From positions 1 to 6,864 of the forward strand of contig CADBRY010000005.1 of NCBI GenBank assembly GCA_902797195.1: 6,864 nt of DNA, in the 5' to 3' direction. Each line of letters opens with the position of its first letter. Within the stretch, counting starts at the first letter, position 1. The translations under genes were made by a program, and so were the position numbers. Of the stretch, positions 5,516 through 6,864 are shown in pieces. This stretch comes from an uncultured Eubacteriales bacterium (GTDB lineage: Bacteria > Bacillota > Clostridia > Peptostreptococcales > Anaerovoracaceae). The notes under the pieces are model-generated. The model saw nothing but the letters and a program-made list of their open reading frames with translations. It was not told where the DNA came from and searched no databases.

Positions 5516-5615
5516 AGCCGCCGAGCGTGAATGCCTCAGGGCTAAGGATCTCCGCAGCTCTTCCGCTGGCTTTCGTAGGGGCCGCGGTAGCCGGTCAAAC
5601 AGCCTCATCAGGCAT
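5516..5615. repeat. Palindromic element P3 (reduced copy)
   Basis: The left border (26 nt from 5510) aligns with that of P2, including ATTGATAGC and GAATGCC. The central hairpin CCGCTGGC/GCCGCGG (5563-5570 with 5581-5587, one bulged T) has loop TTTCGTAGGG, and the outer pair is ATGCCT/AGGCAT (5531-5536 with 5610-5615). Some 35 nt of the right half present in P2 are missing. Confidence 0.6.
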
Positions 5616-5684
5616 AAAAATTGAAAATATAATAAATCAAAGCATTTTCGCACAAAGCAACCATTATATCTGCCACTGAAACAG

Positions 5685-5713
5685 TTGCAGAATAGGCAAA
5701 ATAATAATAGTAT
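5685..5713 (+). promoter_or_regulatory. Possible promoter for the SPFH gene
   Basis: TTGCAG (5685-5690) and TAGTAT (5708-5713), 17 nt apart, each match 4 of 6 consensus bases. A perfect TATAAT at 5628-5633 is a rival -10, but only a weak TCATCA stands at the -35 distance. The 5616-5840 spacer is AT-rich and holds nothing else recognisable apart from the hairpin at 5745. Confidence 0.3.
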
Positions 5714-5744
5714 ATAGGTAAGTAATAAGTTTTTCCCGAGAGCA

Positions 5745-5766
5745 GGTCTTCAAAGACCCGTTTTTG
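5745..5766 (+). terminator. Terminator-like hairpin upstream of the SPFH gene
   Basis: GGTCT (5745-5749) pairs with AGACC (5754-5758) around TCAA, followed by CG and TTTTT (5761-5765). The stem is short, so strength is doubtful. It could end plus-strand transcripts coming from the repeat locus, or attenuate the SPFH leader if the promoter lies upstream of it. Confidence 0.5.
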
Positions 5767-5840
5767 GGATACAACAATGTTAAGGGGATCATGAAGCCGC
5801 GGTCACACAGGCGGCATGAGGCAAGACAGGAGGAATAGAC

Positions 5841-6864
5841 ATGTACATATCAACGATCATCTTGATAGTAATACTGCTGATAGTTCTTGGGATAATCGTC
5901 AGGAACGTGGTAATCGTGCCGCAGCAGCATGAATACGTTATAGAGTTTCTAGGAAAGTACAGAAAGACCTGGGGTGCGGGACTTCATATCAAGATCCCGT
6001 TTCTTGAGGCCATCGTCAACAAGATCTCTCTTAAGGAGCAGACTCTTGACTTTCCACCGCAGAACGTAATCACTAAGGACAACGTTACGATAACCGTGGA
6101 TTCCGTTGTCTTTTCAAGAGTCTTCAGCTCAAAAGACTATACCTACGGAATCGAGGACGCCCTCTACGCACTGGAGAACCTGACGGCGACCACACTCCGT
6201 AACATACTGGGCGAGATGGAGCTGGACCAGACCCTCTCATCCCGCCAGGAGATCAACGCCAAGATGGAGACGATCCTGGACGCGGCCACGGACCCATGGG
6301 GCCTGAAGGTGACACGTGTTGAGATCAAGAACATCAATCCCCCAAGGGACATCGAGGAAGCCATGACCAAGCAGATGAAGGCGGAGCGTGAAAAGAGACA
6401 GGCTGTTCTTGAAGCGGAAGCCCATAAGGAATCCGTAATGAGAAGAGCTGAAGGTGACAAGGCCGCCAAGATCCTTGCGGCAGAAGCTGAGCAGGAAGCG
6501 AAGATCGCAATCGCCAAGGGTGATGCGGAGTCCATCAGGCTCACCTACGAAGCCCAGGCAACAGGTCTTAAGTACCTGTCCCAGGCGAACATCCAGGAAA
6601 GCGTTCTCAGGCTCCGCGGTATCGACGCCCTGAAGGATGTGGCAGATGGAAGGGCAACCAAGATATTCATGCCAACAGATCTGTCGGACGTTGTTTCAAT
6701 CATCGGCGCTGTAGGGGAGACTCTTGGGATAGGCGATTCGGAAGCAATGGACAAGGAACCAAAACCTGCACCCCTGCCTCCCGTGGACCCAATTTACGGA
6801 GAGAACTCATCCAAGATCACCCAGCAGATCAATGAGCAGAAACAGGCCGAGTGGGCTCAGAACA
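5841..6864 (+). CDS. SPFH/band 7 (stomatin/prohibitin-like) membrane protein, 3' end outside window
   Basis: Membrane-anchored SPFH protein of the QmcA/stomatin type, a class that oligomerises into membrane microdomain scaffolds; no enzymatic reaction is expected. 341 codons are visible without a stop. Residues 3-22 are an N-terminal hydrophobic anchor. The SPFH domain runs from about 23 to 180: VPQQHEYVIEFLGKY (27-41), WGAGLHIKIPF (44-54), NVTITVDSVV (81-90), YTYGIEDALYALENLTATTLRN (100-121, close to the family's YTYGVENPxxAIENLTATTLRN), LDQTLSSRQEIN (128-139), DPWGLKVTRVEIKNINPPRDI (151-171). A charged Ala/Glu/Lys coiled coil follows (about 178-245), then MPTDLSDVVSIIGAVGETLG (277-296) and a Pro-rich, Gln-rich tail. 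The family's usual VVYFQVTDP after the VD strand reads VVFSRVFSS here. The ATG is set by AGGAGG (5828-5833) 7 nt upstream. An NfeD-type partner often adjoins such genes but would lie outside the window. Confidence 0.93.
   Translation, partial: MYISTIILIVILLIVLGIIVRNVVIVPQQHEYVIEFLGKYRKTWGAGLHIKIPFLEAIVNKISLKEQTLDFPPQNVITKDNVTITVDSVVFSRVFSSKDYTYGIEDALYALENLTATTLRNILGEMELDQTLSSRQEINAKMETILDAATDPWGLKVTRVEIKNINPPRDIEEAMTKQMKAEREKRQAVLEAEAHKESVMRRAEGDKAAKILAAEAEQEAKIAIAKGDAESIRLTYEAQATGLKYLSQANIQESVLRLRGIDALKDVADGRATKIFMPTDLSDVVSIIGAVGETLGIGDSEAMDKEPKPAPLPPVDPIYGENSSKITQQINEQKQAEWAQN

Larger units (their letters stand above)
4477..5615. repeat. Composite non-coding repeat locus (P1 - array A - P2 - array B - P3)
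   Basis: An ordered locus of about 1.1 kb with no credible gene: border repeats, palindromic element P1 (4577-4697), six units of about 53 bp (4748-5041), P2 (5061-5185), six units of 53 bp (5198-5515), and P3 (about 5516-5615). Both arrays end at a shared junction, ATTGATAGC (5047-5055 and 5510-5518), that leads into the next P element, so the basic module seems to be array plus junction plus P. Reading frames here are short, cross the repeats in changing frames and resemble no protein. Function unknown; candidates are a structured RNA, a DNA-binding protein landing array or a non-autonomous mobile element. Confidence 0.75.

Noticed and set aside
4477..5615. Insertion sequence or transposase remnant
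   Set aside because: No transposase-like frame, intact or broken, is visible, and I saw no convincing target-site duplication. A small non-autonomous element remains possible.
4946..5653. Minus-strand open frames of 64-148 codons across the repeats
   Set aside because: 53 bp is not a multiple of three, so successive units are read in different frames; the products are low-complexity repeats without a domain, and no convincing ribosome binding site precedes them.

Overview
The window looks like chromosomal DNA of a Gram-positive anaerobe, most likely a member of Clostridia (Eubacteriales). The grounds are a lipoprotein-type BMP substrate-binding protein with its own ABC transporter, strong AGGAGG-type ribosome binding sites, two TTG starts, AT-rich intergenic spacers with intrinsic terminator hairpins, and a clostridial-type SPFH protein. 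The taxonomic placement is inferred from these features, not from any search.

Layout. Positions 1-3621 (minus strand) hold a three-gene nucleoside uptake operon read right to left: BMP-family lipoprotein (2359-3621), a twin-NBD ATPase (736-2274) and the first membrane permease (1-743, running off the window). A near-consensus promoter (3763-3791) precedes a roughly 135-nt leader that ends in an intrinsic terminator and can fold two mutually exclusive ways, so the operon is probably controlled by transcription attenuation. A 14-bp hairpin lies between the lipoprotein gene and the ATPase gene. Divergently, 3922-4476 (plus strand) encodes an APRT-like phosphoribosyltransferase. The pairing suggests purine salvage: import of nucleosides on one side, conversion of a purine base with PRPP to a nucleotide on the other.

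Positions 4477-5615 hold no credible gene. They form an ordered composite repeat: short degenerate repeats that begin in the last codons of the phosphoribosyltransferase gene; a palindromic element P1; six tandem copies of a unit of about 53 bp (array A); palindromic element P2; six further copies of a 53-bp unit (array B); and a reduced palindromic element P3. Arrays A and B are homologous over the full unit, but their inverted arms differ by paired, compensating changes. The outer stems of P1 and P2 also differ by one compensating pair. This is the most unusual part of the window and I do not recognise it as a named element.

Positions 5616-5840 are an AT-rich spacer with a possible promoter and a terminator-like hairpin. 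They lead into an SPFH/band 7 membrane scaffold protein (5841 to the window end, 341 codons visible).
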